DNA of 64,000 nucleotides, taken from assembly GCA_026120185.1 (NCBI GenBank), contig JANUWF010001491.1, forward strand, positions 2,170,001 through 2,234,000, written 5' to 3'. A model generated the notes under the pieces. That model did no database searches and was not told the DNA's origin. It saw nothing but the letters and a program-made list of their open reading frames with translations. The translations under genes were made by a program, and so were the position numbers. The stretch is from Voacanga thouarsii (taxonomy: Eukaryota; Streptophyta; Magnoliopsida; Gentianales; Apocynaceae). Shown piece after piece: positions 12,597-23,853 of this stretch; within the stretch, counting starts at the first letter, position 1, and the number at the start of each line of letters is the position of its first letter.

Positions 12597-13860
12597 TGAG
12601 ATTTTACCCTTGGAAAGGTATTTTGGTCATTACTTCAGGATTTTAGGTAAAACAAAGCAAAACCGTCGCAAAGCAGAGCAGAGGTGGCGCCGGTTGCAAG
12701 GCTAGAACTGGTGCCGGTTGTACTCTGGAACATATGCGCAAAATTCGGAGAAAAATTGACGGAAGAGTGCAGAAATAGAACCAAGGCAGCGCCGGCTCTG
12801 AAGGACCAAGGCGGCATCAGCTGTGGTCTGTCCACTGAGGCGGTGCTGCGATCTTTTTACATGTTTTTGAAAATCTGAAGAGTTTTAGCAGCTTCCAACT
12901 TTTACTCGACCAGGAACTTTGTACCTACGAGTTTAGGCACCTCTTAAGCCTATAAATAGATAGAAAACACAAGGAAAAAGGGGAGAATTCATTGATTATC
13001 ATAGAAAATCACTCAGTCCAAGGAGAATTCTTCAAAGTTCAAGGAGGGTTGTACAAGAAGGTTTTCAAAGGAAGAGGAAGGAGGCTTGTCTATGAGTTCT
13101 TCCTTTTACTTTGTTTTCTTTTTCTTAACAATAATATGTTAATTGTTTTATTGTAATTCGACATTGTTTAGATATTCATGATTTCTAGAGTTATTTGATC
13201 TTTTGATTAATTGGTTATTATTCTTAGTATTTAATTACTTATGCTTATTACGAGATTAGTTAGTTGATTCTATCCATTGACTTGCTGGACCAAAGGGGGT
13301 TGATGGGTGTTTCGATTTATTAGTTTTATATTCTGTTGGCAATTGACTTGCTGGACCAAAAGGGGTTGATTGTTTAAGAACTGGTAATTGAAAATTAATT
13401 GATGTCTTCCGAGACCAATGGTTCATTGATTAATTTCATGTTTTAAATTCATCGAGACCAAGTGAATTTAATTAAGGATGTGTTTAATGTGTCTTTTGGA
13501 TGAATTAGTTGAGACGAACCAAGTGATTCTAATTTATCTAAGAGATAATGATTTCATGGATTGACCATCAAAGTGAGTCTACTTTCATCCTTCATGGTGC
13601 TAAGAGAATGATTGGTTATGGTAATGGTTAAGTTCTTTAAGATCATGTTTGTCTAAAAAATGGCTTGAGTTGCATAAATTTACATCCTTGACATATACAT
13701 ATTTTTATTTATTTTTCTTTTTATTTATTTTGCACTTTATCGAGTCGGTTAAACGATGAAAGAAGGTTAATTAATATCTACTTGTTCCTTAAGGATCGAC
13801 ACTTGTTTTAACCCTATGCTCAGTTAATGATGAGTACGCTTGCTCATATGTGTGATTTGG
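12597..13860 (+). repeat. Possible embedded LTR-like segment in G2 leader
   Basis: The segment has an LTR-like plan. A 'ttacccttggaaagg' start is followed by a strong TATA box (12951-12959, tataaatag). Near the end a 'ggatcgacacttg' box resembles the 3' ends of Tat/Athila-type LTRs. Clean termini and an exact target duplication could not be fixed, so the borders are approximate. Confidence 0.35.
12951..12959 (+). promoter_or_regulatory. TATA box in embedded LTR-like segment
   Basis: The motif tataaatag follows a GC-richer stretch (12660-12850) and is followed by an A-rich putative transcript start region. It is a good match to a plant TATA box, although function is not shown. Confidence 0.4.
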
Positions 13861-15479
13861 GTTTAACATTTTAATTTGAACTTGATTGGGTATGTGCTTA
13901 GTTTTGTATGATTTTTATACCCATGTCTGAATGCATCACAATCCATTGCTACAAATTTAAACCCCGTAACTAATATTCTTGCATTTTTTGATAGTTGAAT
14001 ACTTTAAATTACACCATGAGTTTGTTGTGAAATTGAGCCTACATGTTTGGTTGATATTTAGGTAGCTATTTGTGGTGATAAATTGAAGAAATCTTAAGGT
14101 TTATTGGGTGGTTTGCTGCAAAAATTCAAAAAACAGGGGGGAAAATCCTATAACTCCTTTTGTGCTATTATTGCAAGCTTTAAAACTAAAAATTTGTCCA
14201 TATTATTGCTGTGAAATTGTTCTTTGAAGTTAGTATAACCATTAGGGGCATGATTTTTATTGTGAATTTTCAGTTTTTAAGGGCTGTTATAAGGATGAAA
14301 ATTTCAAAGTAGCTTGAGTTACGAGCTTGCATAGAGGTGCTTGATATGTTGCTTCTACGACTTGTGATTGTGCAAACATGACCACCACAAGCTGCCTAGG
14401 ATGAATCCCTATGATTTTCTTGCTTAGTAATTTGTTTTTTAGTAGCAATTATCCTTTTGTTTCTAATAGAAATTTTTTTGCTATGTTCTATGCTATAGTT
14501 TGGGAAAATTATTAGTGCATGCATAATCATATCACTTGTCTTTGAAATTGTTGAACTCATTGTGCTACTATTGCCTCAAGTGAGTCAATTGTGCGTAAAA
14601 ATTATATCCTTGGGGTTGCGATAGGATCCTGACATTTAAAAATCCTTTATTTGAGTAGTTGCCTACCAAGTGTTTGATGAAATGCCTAATTTACTTTACA
14701 TTCACTGTATGAGTTCTTAGCTTGCATCTTCCACTTCTAATTTCCTTCATTGATTTATTTCTTAATATTGGTAGCTTGAATACTTGATTTTAAATTATCT
14801 TGAGATATTAGGACTTTGGAATCCTTACTATTTTTGCTTAGTGAGTATCTTCATAAAACACTTTTGAAATTGTGAGTTGGTTGAGCCTTAATTCTTTGAA
14901 ATTCTTGCTTGAACTTACCTTGTTCCTTGATAGTCATCAAATTTTGAATTGAATTCCTCTAGGACCCCTAGTTGATTATCCATAGTAGGTTGGTTTGACT
15001 TGTCTAGTTGGACTAATTCCTAAGAAATTAGGGAGGTTGTGATGGGAAAAAAAATCTTTAAGCAATTGAGATTTAAAAAAAAAAAAAAAAGGCAAGAGGG
15101 TGAGATCATTATGATAAAAGCCAAGAAGAGTGCAAACACCAGTAAAGAATGACCACTAAAAATTGAGTGTAAACACGTGAGGCAATGAAGTAAGGAATTT
15201 TTCTTCTGTTTTCTACTTAAATTTTGTGGGTACTTCAAAGAAAAGTTCACAATGGTTAGTTGGAGTAATCATGAAAGGCCAAGCACAAGTGGAAAAGTAT
15301 ATGGTGGGTTTGATACAAAAGAAAATTGAAAATATGAGGGGCTTGACTATGTGGGTATAAATTATTGGAATGATGGAGTTGGGCCACAAAAACATTCAAA
15401 GGGTAGATTATAATGAAGGAATGAGGATGTAAAGAATAGGGAGTTGAAGAACAATAAGATGTTGGTACCTCCATTCTAC

Positions 15480-16800
15480 GGGAAGAAAGATTGGAAGGAG
15501 TATTATGAATAGGAAAGAAGAATGGAAGAATTGTTTAAATGACTTGCACCAAGTGGAAGTTTCAAGGTGAAATGGGCACTAATGGGCTTTTTAAAAAAAT
15601 GTTTTAGAATGGTGGAAGCAAATAATTGAACAAAGAAGGCAAAGTGGGTATCAAATGGTGGATTCTTGGGAAGAGATGAAAGATTTGATGAGGAAACGAT
15701 TTGACCTTGATGAGTGCCAAATATGTGAAACTTTTGCTCACATGTCCCATAATTATCTAAAAAGTTCTAAGCATAGTGAGGGAAGTACAATGGAAAATTT
15801 TTCAAAATGAGGGATGAGGAAAAAACAAGATTATGTTTGCTCTACTTGTTGGAAATATAGTTACAGTAAATATGATTGCCCAAGATTGAATGATCAAGGA
15901 AGAAGTTTTTATTTGCAAAAGGGTAGTTCAATTCCTTGTGAGCATTGTAGTGGCTATGGGCACAAATCATTTGATTGTCATTCGAAGTCCTCTAAGAAGC
16001 AAAATGAGATTCATAAATTTTAGAAGCAAAGAGCTAGACTTAAGACCAAAGTGGCAAAGAAAAATGTTGTACATGTTAAAGAGCAAAAAAGGGCAAGAAA
16101 TGAAGAGAAAGTTGAGAGGGTTGAGCAAAATGAATTGCATGACTTTGAGAAGGAAGAAAAGTTAGAAAATGAGGCCATGTGCCAAGGAATGCTCAATCAA
16201 AATAATGATGTAGTTCATGAAGAAGTTGAGAAAAATGTTGATAGGATTGATGAGGAGCTTAGTGATAATGAAGAAGAAGAAGTGGATCCATTAAGTTCAA
16301 CAAATGGGATGACTAAGGAATTTTACAATATTCTATTCTTTCTAAAGGATGAGCCAAACCCATTGGGAGTGTTAGAGGAGAATGAGCAATAAGAAGTTGA
16401 GCAAAATGGTGTAGAATTTGTTGGAGAGAAAATGCATTCAACGAATGAGGTAGAGAGGGAGCAAATACGGGCTATGGATGAAGGTCCCAAAAGTGCTTCA
16501 AATACTTATGAAATGGGAGAAAGCTCACATCCACAAGCGGAGAAAAAGAAGAGTTGGCTAGAGGTGATAGAAAAGAAAATAAACATGAGTGAAATTAGTG
16601 AGAATGAGCCATCTACTTTAATTTCCCAAATAGACACCAAATCCAGTGGAGAAATTAGATTGGATGGAAGAAATGGGGATACATTTGAGAAAACATGTGC
16701 GTTAATTGGTGTTATGAGGGAAATTGTTAAAGCTTGTGTAGTTGAAGAAAAAAAGGATTTACAAAGAGAAAATAGTTTCTGTTCAATGTGTAAAACTAAA
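15480..16800 (+). pseudogene. gag: Gypsy-type gag pseudogene of G2
   Basis: The capsid segment shows 'EWWKQIIEQRRQSGYQ' from 15607, then 'SWEEMKDLMRKRF', which is characteristic of plant gypsy gag. Two cysteine knuckles follow. At about 15838-15880, CSTCWKYSYSKYDC has Tyr where His is expected. At about 15940-15981, CEHCSGYGHKSFDC is intact. Downstream is a long charged Glu/Lys-rich tail (16051-16800) with frame changes. The role in the family is particle assembly and RNA packaging. Stops upstream of 15814 and shifts near 16020 and 16390 break it. Confidence 0.8.
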
Positions 16801-17150
16801 GAGAAACCTTGTAGCTTGATCATTGATGGAGGGAGTTTAAAAATGTGATTTGTGCTACATTAGTGGAGGAATTAGGAATGGATACCTCGAAACATCCTAA
16901 ACCTTATAAGCTTCAATGGTTAAACAATTGTGGTGAAGTAAAGGTGAACAAACAAGCCAATGTTACAATTGTTATGGGGGGATATAAAGATGAGCTGATG
17001 TGTGATATGTTCCCATGCATGTTGGACATATATTGTTAGGAAGACCTTGGCTATATGATAGAAATGTAGTTTACTACGGAAAGAAAAACACTTACTCTTT
17101 GTGTAAGGATGGAAGAAAATTAACATTTTGTCCTATGCCCCGAAGTGAGA
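16801..17150 (+). pseudogene. Retroviral-type aspartic protease remnant of G2
   Basis: The translation includes 'CSLIIDGGS' (active-site loop, about 16810), then 'CATLVEELGMDT', 'PYKLQWLNNCGEVKV', and finally 'HILLGRPWLYDR' (about 17024) with the second conserved hydrophobic-Gly block. In this plant gypsy group the loop is commonly IDGGS. Frameshifts at about 16835 and 17020 split it. After 'GRKLTFCPM' only a Lys/Glu/Arg-rich tail follows. The RT expected next is absent, and the polypurine tract lies only about 400 bases downstream. Confidence 0.85.
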
Positions 17151-17557
17151 TTGTGAAAGATCAAAATATTTTGAGGGAGAAAGATAAAAAGAAAAGAGAA
17201 CAAAAAGAGAGGGGAAAACAAGAGAGGTAAAAACAAGAGCAAGAGAGAAGAGAAAATTAGAGGAGATGAAAAGACAAAAGTGAGAGTCTAGGGCTCCAAA
17301 TGCAAGCAAAAACAAAGGGGGAGAGAGAACAAATGAGGGAGCATGGAGATAAAACAAGAATGCCAACTTGGGTTTAGAGAGGTAAAAATAACTAGAGGGA
17401 GAAAAAAGAGTGAAGTAAGGTGAGAATGACACTTTTTAGGTTGAGAAGAGAGAAAACAAGGGAGTTGGTAAGGATCAAAAGCTAAAAGTTTTACCTTCAC
17501 ACAAAATGTCTTGTTTGAATTATAATGCATGTATTAATTCAAAGACGACTCAACTTC
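17151..17557 (+). other. Purine-rich tail between protease and polypurine tract
   Basis: A strongly purine-biased stretch of gag/gaa/aag repeats, coding for Lys/Arg/Glu runs in one frame. It stands where RT, RNase H and integrase should be. Minus-strand open frames here are by-products of the purine bias. Confidence 0.6.
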
Positions 17558-17570
17558 AAGAAGAGGGAAA
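17558..17570 (+). other. Polypurine tract of G2
   Basis: The string aagaagagggaaa immediately precedes the LTR start 'tgatagaaatc' and fixes the 5' edge of the 3' LTR. Confidence 0.75.
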
Positions 17571-18432
17571 TGATAGAAATCAAATTAGGCATGAAGGCCA
17601 TTTTCAATAAAGGGGAAGAAGGATAAAATCACACTTTTATTATTCCATGGGTAAGAACCATATTCAAGAGGATTCGAGAGAATTTTCAAAGCAACAAATT
17701 CAACAAACCCAGTGCTAAGAAGATTATGAAGAGATGGATAGTAAAAAAAGGGCCCAATGATGCACAACATAAGCAACTATCCATGTGGAGGATCAAGCCA
17801 ATCTTTCAATAAGGATTGAAGGCCAAAGAAGTATCAAGAAAAGCTCAAGTTAACCAACATTTCATTTAGAGGATCAAGAAAGCACAAAGAAATGGAATAG
17901 AGGTCCAATGAGCAAGTTTTGAAGTACACCAAAACGAGGGACAGTGACCGGAACACACCTGGCGCTAGGTTCACTAGCATACCTCGCACTAAGTCCTCAC
18001 TGAAGTCAAGTTCTGCTTTCCAGAATAGACCTAGTGCCATGTCCACCCAAGCACCTGGCACCAGGTCCATTCGGGCCATGCCCTGTTTTATCAAATTTTC
18101 TTGTTTTGTTTTATTTTACTACCAATTAAATTACAATAACTTTTATTATGGTTTAACCTATTTTTGAGGTATGTAATAGGGCCTTAAAGCTTGTATTAAG
18201 GCCATTTAATAGTTATGATTGATTTGTTAATTGGTTTAGGGCAAGTCATCTATATATATGCCATTATAACTCTTCTAAACATAACTTTTGATATTTTGAA
18301 TAGAGAAATCTTTTGTTCTCTCTAGTTCTTGAGGGTGTTACTCTTGGGTGATTCCCAAATCAAGTATAGTACTCTTGGACTTTAGTCCAACATAAGAATC
18401 TAGTCTCTAATCTTCTTAGGATAGATCATTGT
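17571..18432 (+). repeat. 3' LTR of G2, first part
   Basis: Matches 11141-11985 of the 5' LTR. It ends with attgt (18428-18432), the left copy of the target duplication of solo LTR B. The remainder is at 22631-22887. Confidence 0.88.
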
Positions 18433-21400
18433 TGTGAAACCCCATCTAAAAACAACCCTAGAGTAAGGGGATTGGGATGCATATCATATTTTTTTGCATG
18501 CATAAATATATTTTTGAATGATTTTATATGTTTTGGAATCGTGATTTATAGTCTAGAAGGCTTAATTGTGCTTATTGAGTAGGAAAGACAAAATGGTAAT
18601 TTTGCTTGAAGTGGAAATAGGGAAATAGCTTGGGGATTGAATAGGAAGAATATTTAGGAGAGAAAATAAGAGCAAGAGTTGTTGTGGTTTAGTGGTTAGA
18701 ACTTTGGAATTATCTTTAAGGTCTTGAATTCAAATCTCATCATTTAAGTTTTGGCATAATTAAATTTTATTTTAGATAGGTGGATATTTTCGTCCCTTGT
18801 AGGCCATAAGAAGAAGTAGGAGTGTTGCCTTAGGGCAGACATGAAAGGAATATCCTAATCCAACTCTTGTACCCTACAAAAACTCTTAAGGGATGTATAC
18901 CCTTTTTGCTCTCTAGCTTACCTTAATTCTTTATCAATTAAGTTACTCAATTTATTCAAGCCATTTTTATTTCCAGAAAATTCCAGCAAGACTCTTTGAT
19001 ATTGGAGTTTCAAAAATGTCTATATGAGGATAGCATATTAACTGAAAATGGGGAAGGGGTTATGGAAGGTTCCCAAGAGAATTAATCTCCATGGTTGAAC
19101 CTTCAAACTTCCCCCTATAAGTGATCATCTTCTTCATGTAGCAATTTGAAAAAATTTTTCAGCTTCTTTGTCAGTCCAACTTTTGAAGTCTTCAACCACA
19201 TTTCTCACTCAAATATTGCTAGAATAATAGCTAATTTTCTCAGCTTGAAGACTGAAAACTTTGGCCAAAATTCGGACTGCACAAAGCTTTTCAAACTAGG
19301 AAAAAAATCTGGGCAGAATCCGCAACGTAACAGTCCAAAAACCAAGCTATTTCCTCTAGCCTTCAAACTAGTAATTCATCTCTGTATTTCCTCCATAAAG
19401 AAGGCTGAAAACCAACCTTAAAGGACCCTCTAATACTCCTTCAAACCTTCTGCAAGTCAGCTGCAACATTACAGAAAAATCTATACAAAAATTCTAGCAA
19501 ACCTCTTGAATGAACAACCAGAAATTCCAGCCTTGTTCCCCCTTCAACCCTATCCGAAACTCACTCCAATTTTTTGTAAAACCAACCTTAGTCAGCCATG
19601 AACTGAACTTCATCATCTCCTCCATTGATCTACACGAAATGAACACCGTAGCCACTCCTTAAATCACTCTTCAATCACTACAATCAAGCCTTCATTTGGA
19701 ATTCAAAATTTCAGCAAATTACTCGCATGAAAACTTCCATGGATTAAGTCTCAACCAACCAGAAATTTCCTCCACCATAGCACTCCATGATTCAGCCACC
19801 CTATAGCTCATTCAAACCTCATTCAACTCAGCAAAACTCTAGCACAATCCAGTCGGCCATAGCAGCTCCAAGAAGCTCCATCAACCAAGCTATTCTTATC
19901 ATATTTTCTACCTTAATTAACTCCCTAAATTACTCCTTTTGAATTTCAAACAACCAGTTGTCCTTCTTTTCCCTAATCTGAAAATTCAATCACAAGGATT
20001 CTTCCATCCATTTGGCCAACACCACTCAACAAATTTCGCCAGCCTTTTCTCCATTCTCTCCATTTTTCCAAAGAACACCAAGAACACACACCACCATTCT
20101 CCAAGCCTAAGACCACTCTAAACACCTCCAATCTTCTCCAAAAACTCCAAATCACATCTACTCATCCTCTAGAATCCATTTATGCAATTTATAACATCAA
20201 ACGTTGAAATCAAGACTCTACTTTCGGATAAAAAAACCAGAATATTCTTGAAGACACAAGAACACTCTCACGGTAAACATGAATGATTATGTTCATCTTT
20301 CTTCCTCTTTGATCTTTAATGAAATATACTAATACTCTCTCTCTACTCTCTCAGCCGACATGGTTGTTTCAACCATGGCCATTTTCTCTTCTTCTTCTTG
20401 GTCAGATCAAGTCTTCCAAGCGTGTGGACTCTCTTGAGACTTCATCAAGGTAGTCATCATTCAAGTATGTCTCTTTAACCCTCTCCTTAATTTTAAATTC
20501 ATATCTCTTAGATGTAATTAGAATATGATGGAATATGATTGGTGATTGAGTATGTGTTTATATGATGGAGTTGGGATTGAAGTATGAGGATGATTTGTCA
20601 TGGTTGAGTTTTATGATATTTTAGGGTTTGTTGCATGCTCTTCTTGTCGTGAGTTAGTGTGGATGATTAAGCATGGTAGATATTATGTCACCTTTGGTGA
20701 ATAGGGTTTTATGTTCTTGTATTCTTGTTGAAGCCATGCATATGAGTATTTTTAGTGGAGTTTAGATCATGTGATGGTAGATATGGATCTATGATTTTAT
20801 TCATGAATTGAATGGTTTGTGGATTGGTGTTAAAGTCTATGTTCATGGTTATGGTTTGCAATAGGAGAATTATGATCATGACCTTGTTGTTCCTAAACTA
20901 TTTAAGTTAGCCAATTATATTACATTAATAAAAACAAATGCTATATTTTCTTATAATGATTTCGAAAACCCTAGGAAGATTTGGAATTGGATTGTTAAAT
21001 GAAATAGTGGAATTTTAACCAAATAAATGATATCTTCTATTAAAATTAAAATATAATAATATTATATATAATAATAATATTAAATAAAGCATTTAATATA
21101 AATAATCATGATAGGTAAAATATTAATCTTATAAGTCATATATTCATAAATACTATTAAAATTTATTTATCATCTTTCAATCAAAATATATTAAAATTTA
21201 CTTATTATTAATTTTACTTATCAATTATTTTCTAACTATTAATTATTAATTAAGAGAATAGTAATAGTTTATTATTTTAATAATATCATCTAGGACTTAG
21301 GACCCTTTATCAAATAAACCCTAGTTTATTTATTAATAACAAAGATTTATACCTACAACTTATTAGTAACTACTTCACAAACCCTAGTTATTTCATTATC

Positions 21401-22630
21401 AAACTAGATTTATTTTATAAAATCCTTTTGATTATCTAGCTTGAAAGTTTGGAACATTAGGGTCATGATTGTAGGAAGTTGAACTAGGATTATTTATAGA
21501 AGCAAATTTGGCTTGTGTTTACCCCAGGTGGGGTTAGGTTAGCTTTGGATGATCTTTAAGTTAGCTCAAGCAAAGGATCAGGTAAGCTCCTGCATAAAAC
21601 TTGTTTGTTGTAAAAGGTTACTATGGTAAGCCAAACACGAAGTACGTGAACACTAATTTTGTAAAGGAAATTGAGGACCATTTCCTTTCTGATTTTAATC
21701 AAACAAATTATTTGAAAAACTATAAGTTGTTTTACTCAAACACTAAACTCTTTCTAAAACTAGCTTTGTCACGAGTTTTAGAAACCCTTAATTGCCATTT
21801 TCAAGTAAAGCTATGTTTAATCAGTTTTCTCCCAAGTGGAACAATTAACGTTGAGTACTCAATAAGGGTAGGCTAGTAGTACTAGTTTAAAAAAGCAAGA
21901 GCGAGTCTCTGGTAGGAGGCCACCTCCAGAAGATGAACTCAACTTGGAGAAGTGACAGTACTACTTAGTTATGCCGGTCCGAGCTAGCATATTTCAGTCA
22001 TGTGGATTGTGTGTTGCCGGAATGGACAACCAGTTTTGTTTGGGTGTAGAGAAAGAGGAGTATCTTACTCGGTAGGCCGTACACCTACCTTTTAGCAATC
22101 TGCACAAAGTGTGTCATTCTGACCGTTGTATGGACATGGGGCCCAACGTGTGATACTCATGGCCGCCTATTTGAGTGGTTGTATTTATTGTGCACTTGTA
22201 TGGTTTGAAAAGTGGAAAATGCCACTCTTTATTTTAACTTTATTTATTGCTTGCCAGCATTTTCTCTTATAAAATGTTTCAACTTGCATACATGAATCGT
22301 TTTACCTGAACACTCAAAACACACATGGACTTACTGAGATGTTTATCTCATCACTCTTTTTACCATGATTTCATGTCGATCCTACTATGGAGATGAGTAG
22401 CTAGTTATTGCCTGCTTTGGAAGATATTATGTTATTTATTTTATGTAATGCTTTGAGAGATGAGAGTTAACAATTTATTTTAGATTTGTTCTTTAATTTT
22501 TGGGTTGTAATAAGTTGTAATTTCAATGTATTGTTTTATTTTTGTTGTGTGTCCTAGTTATAAAGACCCATTGTCCTTTGGATAGGGCGACATCCCCGGC
22601 CTTGCTAGGCCTAGGCTGTGGGGTGTTACA
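18433..22630 (+). mobile_element. Solo long LTR, copy B
   Basis: Starts 'tgtgaaacccc' and ends 'ggggtgttaca'. It is 4198 bp and flanked by attgt on both sides (18428-18432 and 22631-22635). The unoccupied site survives in the G2 5' LTR, where attgt occurs once. There is no internal region, so this is a solo LTR left by recombination between the two LTRs of a full element. It belongs with copies A and C. Shared landmarks are a tRNA-like segment near 18690, a short CT tract near 20336, a 'gctcctgcataaaac' box at about 21587 and the 3' 'gggcgacatcc' box. Confidence 0.93.
18685..18737 (+). other. tRNA-like segment in LTR copy B
   Basis: 'tggtttagtgg' resembles an RNA polymerase III A box. About 30 bases later 'gaattcaaatc' resembles a B box. 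It is conserved with copy C (55329-55383) and, inverted, with M (10210-10264). Flanking stems for a tRNA cloverleaf are not evident. Confidence 0.5.
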
Positions 22631-22887
22631 ATTGTTCTTTCAAAAGTGGGTCTTAGATTCGTAGCTAATCTAGTATTCTTTTAGGAGTTCATTTGATTGC
22701 CGAAATCTTCCCATCCTATTTCTTCTTGATCCTTCTCGGGTTAGAGGTGTTTGGGTGTTGATTTAATTGGCTTAGTTCGTTAGATTTTGGGTCCTAGGAA
22801 GCTAGTTTACCTAGGGTTCTAGTCTTGAATTAGGTCTTTTGGCTTTGAGCTTCAAACTTCAAATTGGTGCTTCTCAAGATCGTACCA
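22631..22887 (+). repeat. 3' LTR of G2, second part
   Basis: Continues the LTR after solo LTR B, starting with the duplicated attgt and ending 'gatcgtacca'. It matches 11978-12240. The following gaggc is the right target duplication of G2. Confidence 0.88.
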
Positions 22888-22940
22888 GAGGCCATTCCTT
22901 CAATTTCAATAAGTCTAAGGACCCTTGATGAGTTCTCAAC
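22888..22940 (-). pseudogene. Copia GAG-pre-integrase fragment (E0, continued)
   Basis: This short piece resumes the copia gene cut at 11140. 'aataagtctaagg' corresponds to 'aatgagcctaaagg' at 47865 in E1 and 'aataagcccaaggg' at 38495 in E2. Similarity fades after about 22940. Confidence 0.6.
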
Positions 22941-23853
22941 ATATACACTTTTTCTATAGCATTTGTGCCTTAGTTGTGATAAATTCTAGCTTAGATTGCT
23001 ATTTTCCACACCATTTTATTTATTTATTTATTTATTTTTGTTAAGAATTCAAAAGTACCAAATGGAGATGAATAAAGATGAAAAGGAATAAAATAAAGAA
23101 AAAATTGTATAATTGTGAAGAACAAAGGAAGTTCCCTCGATTGGCCAAAGTAAAGCAAGAAGACATTTTCCCTGAAAAAAGGCGGCCTAGGGTAGCAAAA
23201 CAGAACAAGATGGCCATTCATCAATGAGAGAGGAGGCCTAGGGAATTAGATTTCCCTAGGCCACCTAAGAATAAGAAGAAATGTAATTCACCCGAGAAAT
23301 GGCCTATGGAAGTCTGACTTCCCTAGGCCATCTAGGATGGAAAGCAGCAATTTTTTTTTTTTTTTTTACAATGGTGGCCTAACCACTATTTGTTCCAAAA
23401 ACAAGGTGGCTGGGAGAAGTTCCAATTCCCTTGGCTATCCACAAGCACAAAACGAGCATTGTTCGATGCATTTTTTAAGACACGTGATGGGTGTTTCTAT
23501 GCATGTCATTATGCATAGAAAATAAACTCAACAATCCTTACAACTTAATCAAGTTCAATTATAAATCACCAAAATCACTCGCACATAATACACATTTGGG
23601 CAAGTATACCTACCATTCAACATAGAGTTCCAATGGTAAATATTGTTTCCTTTGGGTAAGGTGGCAAGTACTTCTACTTATGCTATTATCCCATTATTTG
23701 GTCAACCCTTCACTTAGAGGAAATGGACTAACCATTAAGGGAATTAGCTAACCCTATCATAATAGAATTTGTTCAAGGTCACCAAGCCCAAAGCAAGAAA
23801 GGAAGAGATAAGTAATACAAGTAAATGGAAACCTCCAAATCAAATCAAACTTT
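22941..23853. other. Unassigned repeat-like stretch
   Basis: No gene seen. It contains imperfect repeats of a 'ccctaggccacctaag' type unit (about 23185-23340), a T run (23347-23366), and at about 23590-23700 a 'gcaagtatacctacc' block. Read in reverse that block resembles the 3' end of Tat/Athila-type LTRs, similar in plan to 13780-13850. It is probably a degraded LTR on the minus strand, without defined ends. Confidence 0.35.

Larger units (their letters stand above)
12260..15479 (+). other. Long noncoding leader of G2
   Basis: About 3.2 kb with no open frame of note between primer site and gag. The middle (about 12597-13860) looks like part of a different LTR. From 13860 to 15479 the sequence is AT-rich, with a 17-base A run near 15074, and I see no gene. 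Confidence 0.5.
11141..22887 (+). mobile_element. Pol-less LTR element carrying gag and protease (G2)
   Basis: The 5' LTR is 11141-12240. The 3' LTR is 17571-22887, split by a solo LTR at 18433-22630. A primer site follows the 5' LTR and a polypurine tract precedes the 3' LTR. Flanks are aaggc (11136-11140) and gaggc (22888-22892), a target duplication with one mismatch. The copia fragment that was split can be read across it. Without the later insertion the element is about 7.5 kb. It has gag and protease remnants but no reverse transcriptase, RNase H or integrase, so it must have used enzymes in trans or lost them after insertion. Confidence 0.85.

Noticed and set aside
15020..17530. Several minus-strand open frames opposite G2
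   Set aside because: They arise from the complement of purine-rich gag and tail sequence. The plus strand carries the recognisable gag and protease motifs.
18685..18737. Possible tRNA gene
   Set aside because: A and B boxes are suggestive, but acceptor and anticodon stems are not apparent and the segment recurs within LTRs.
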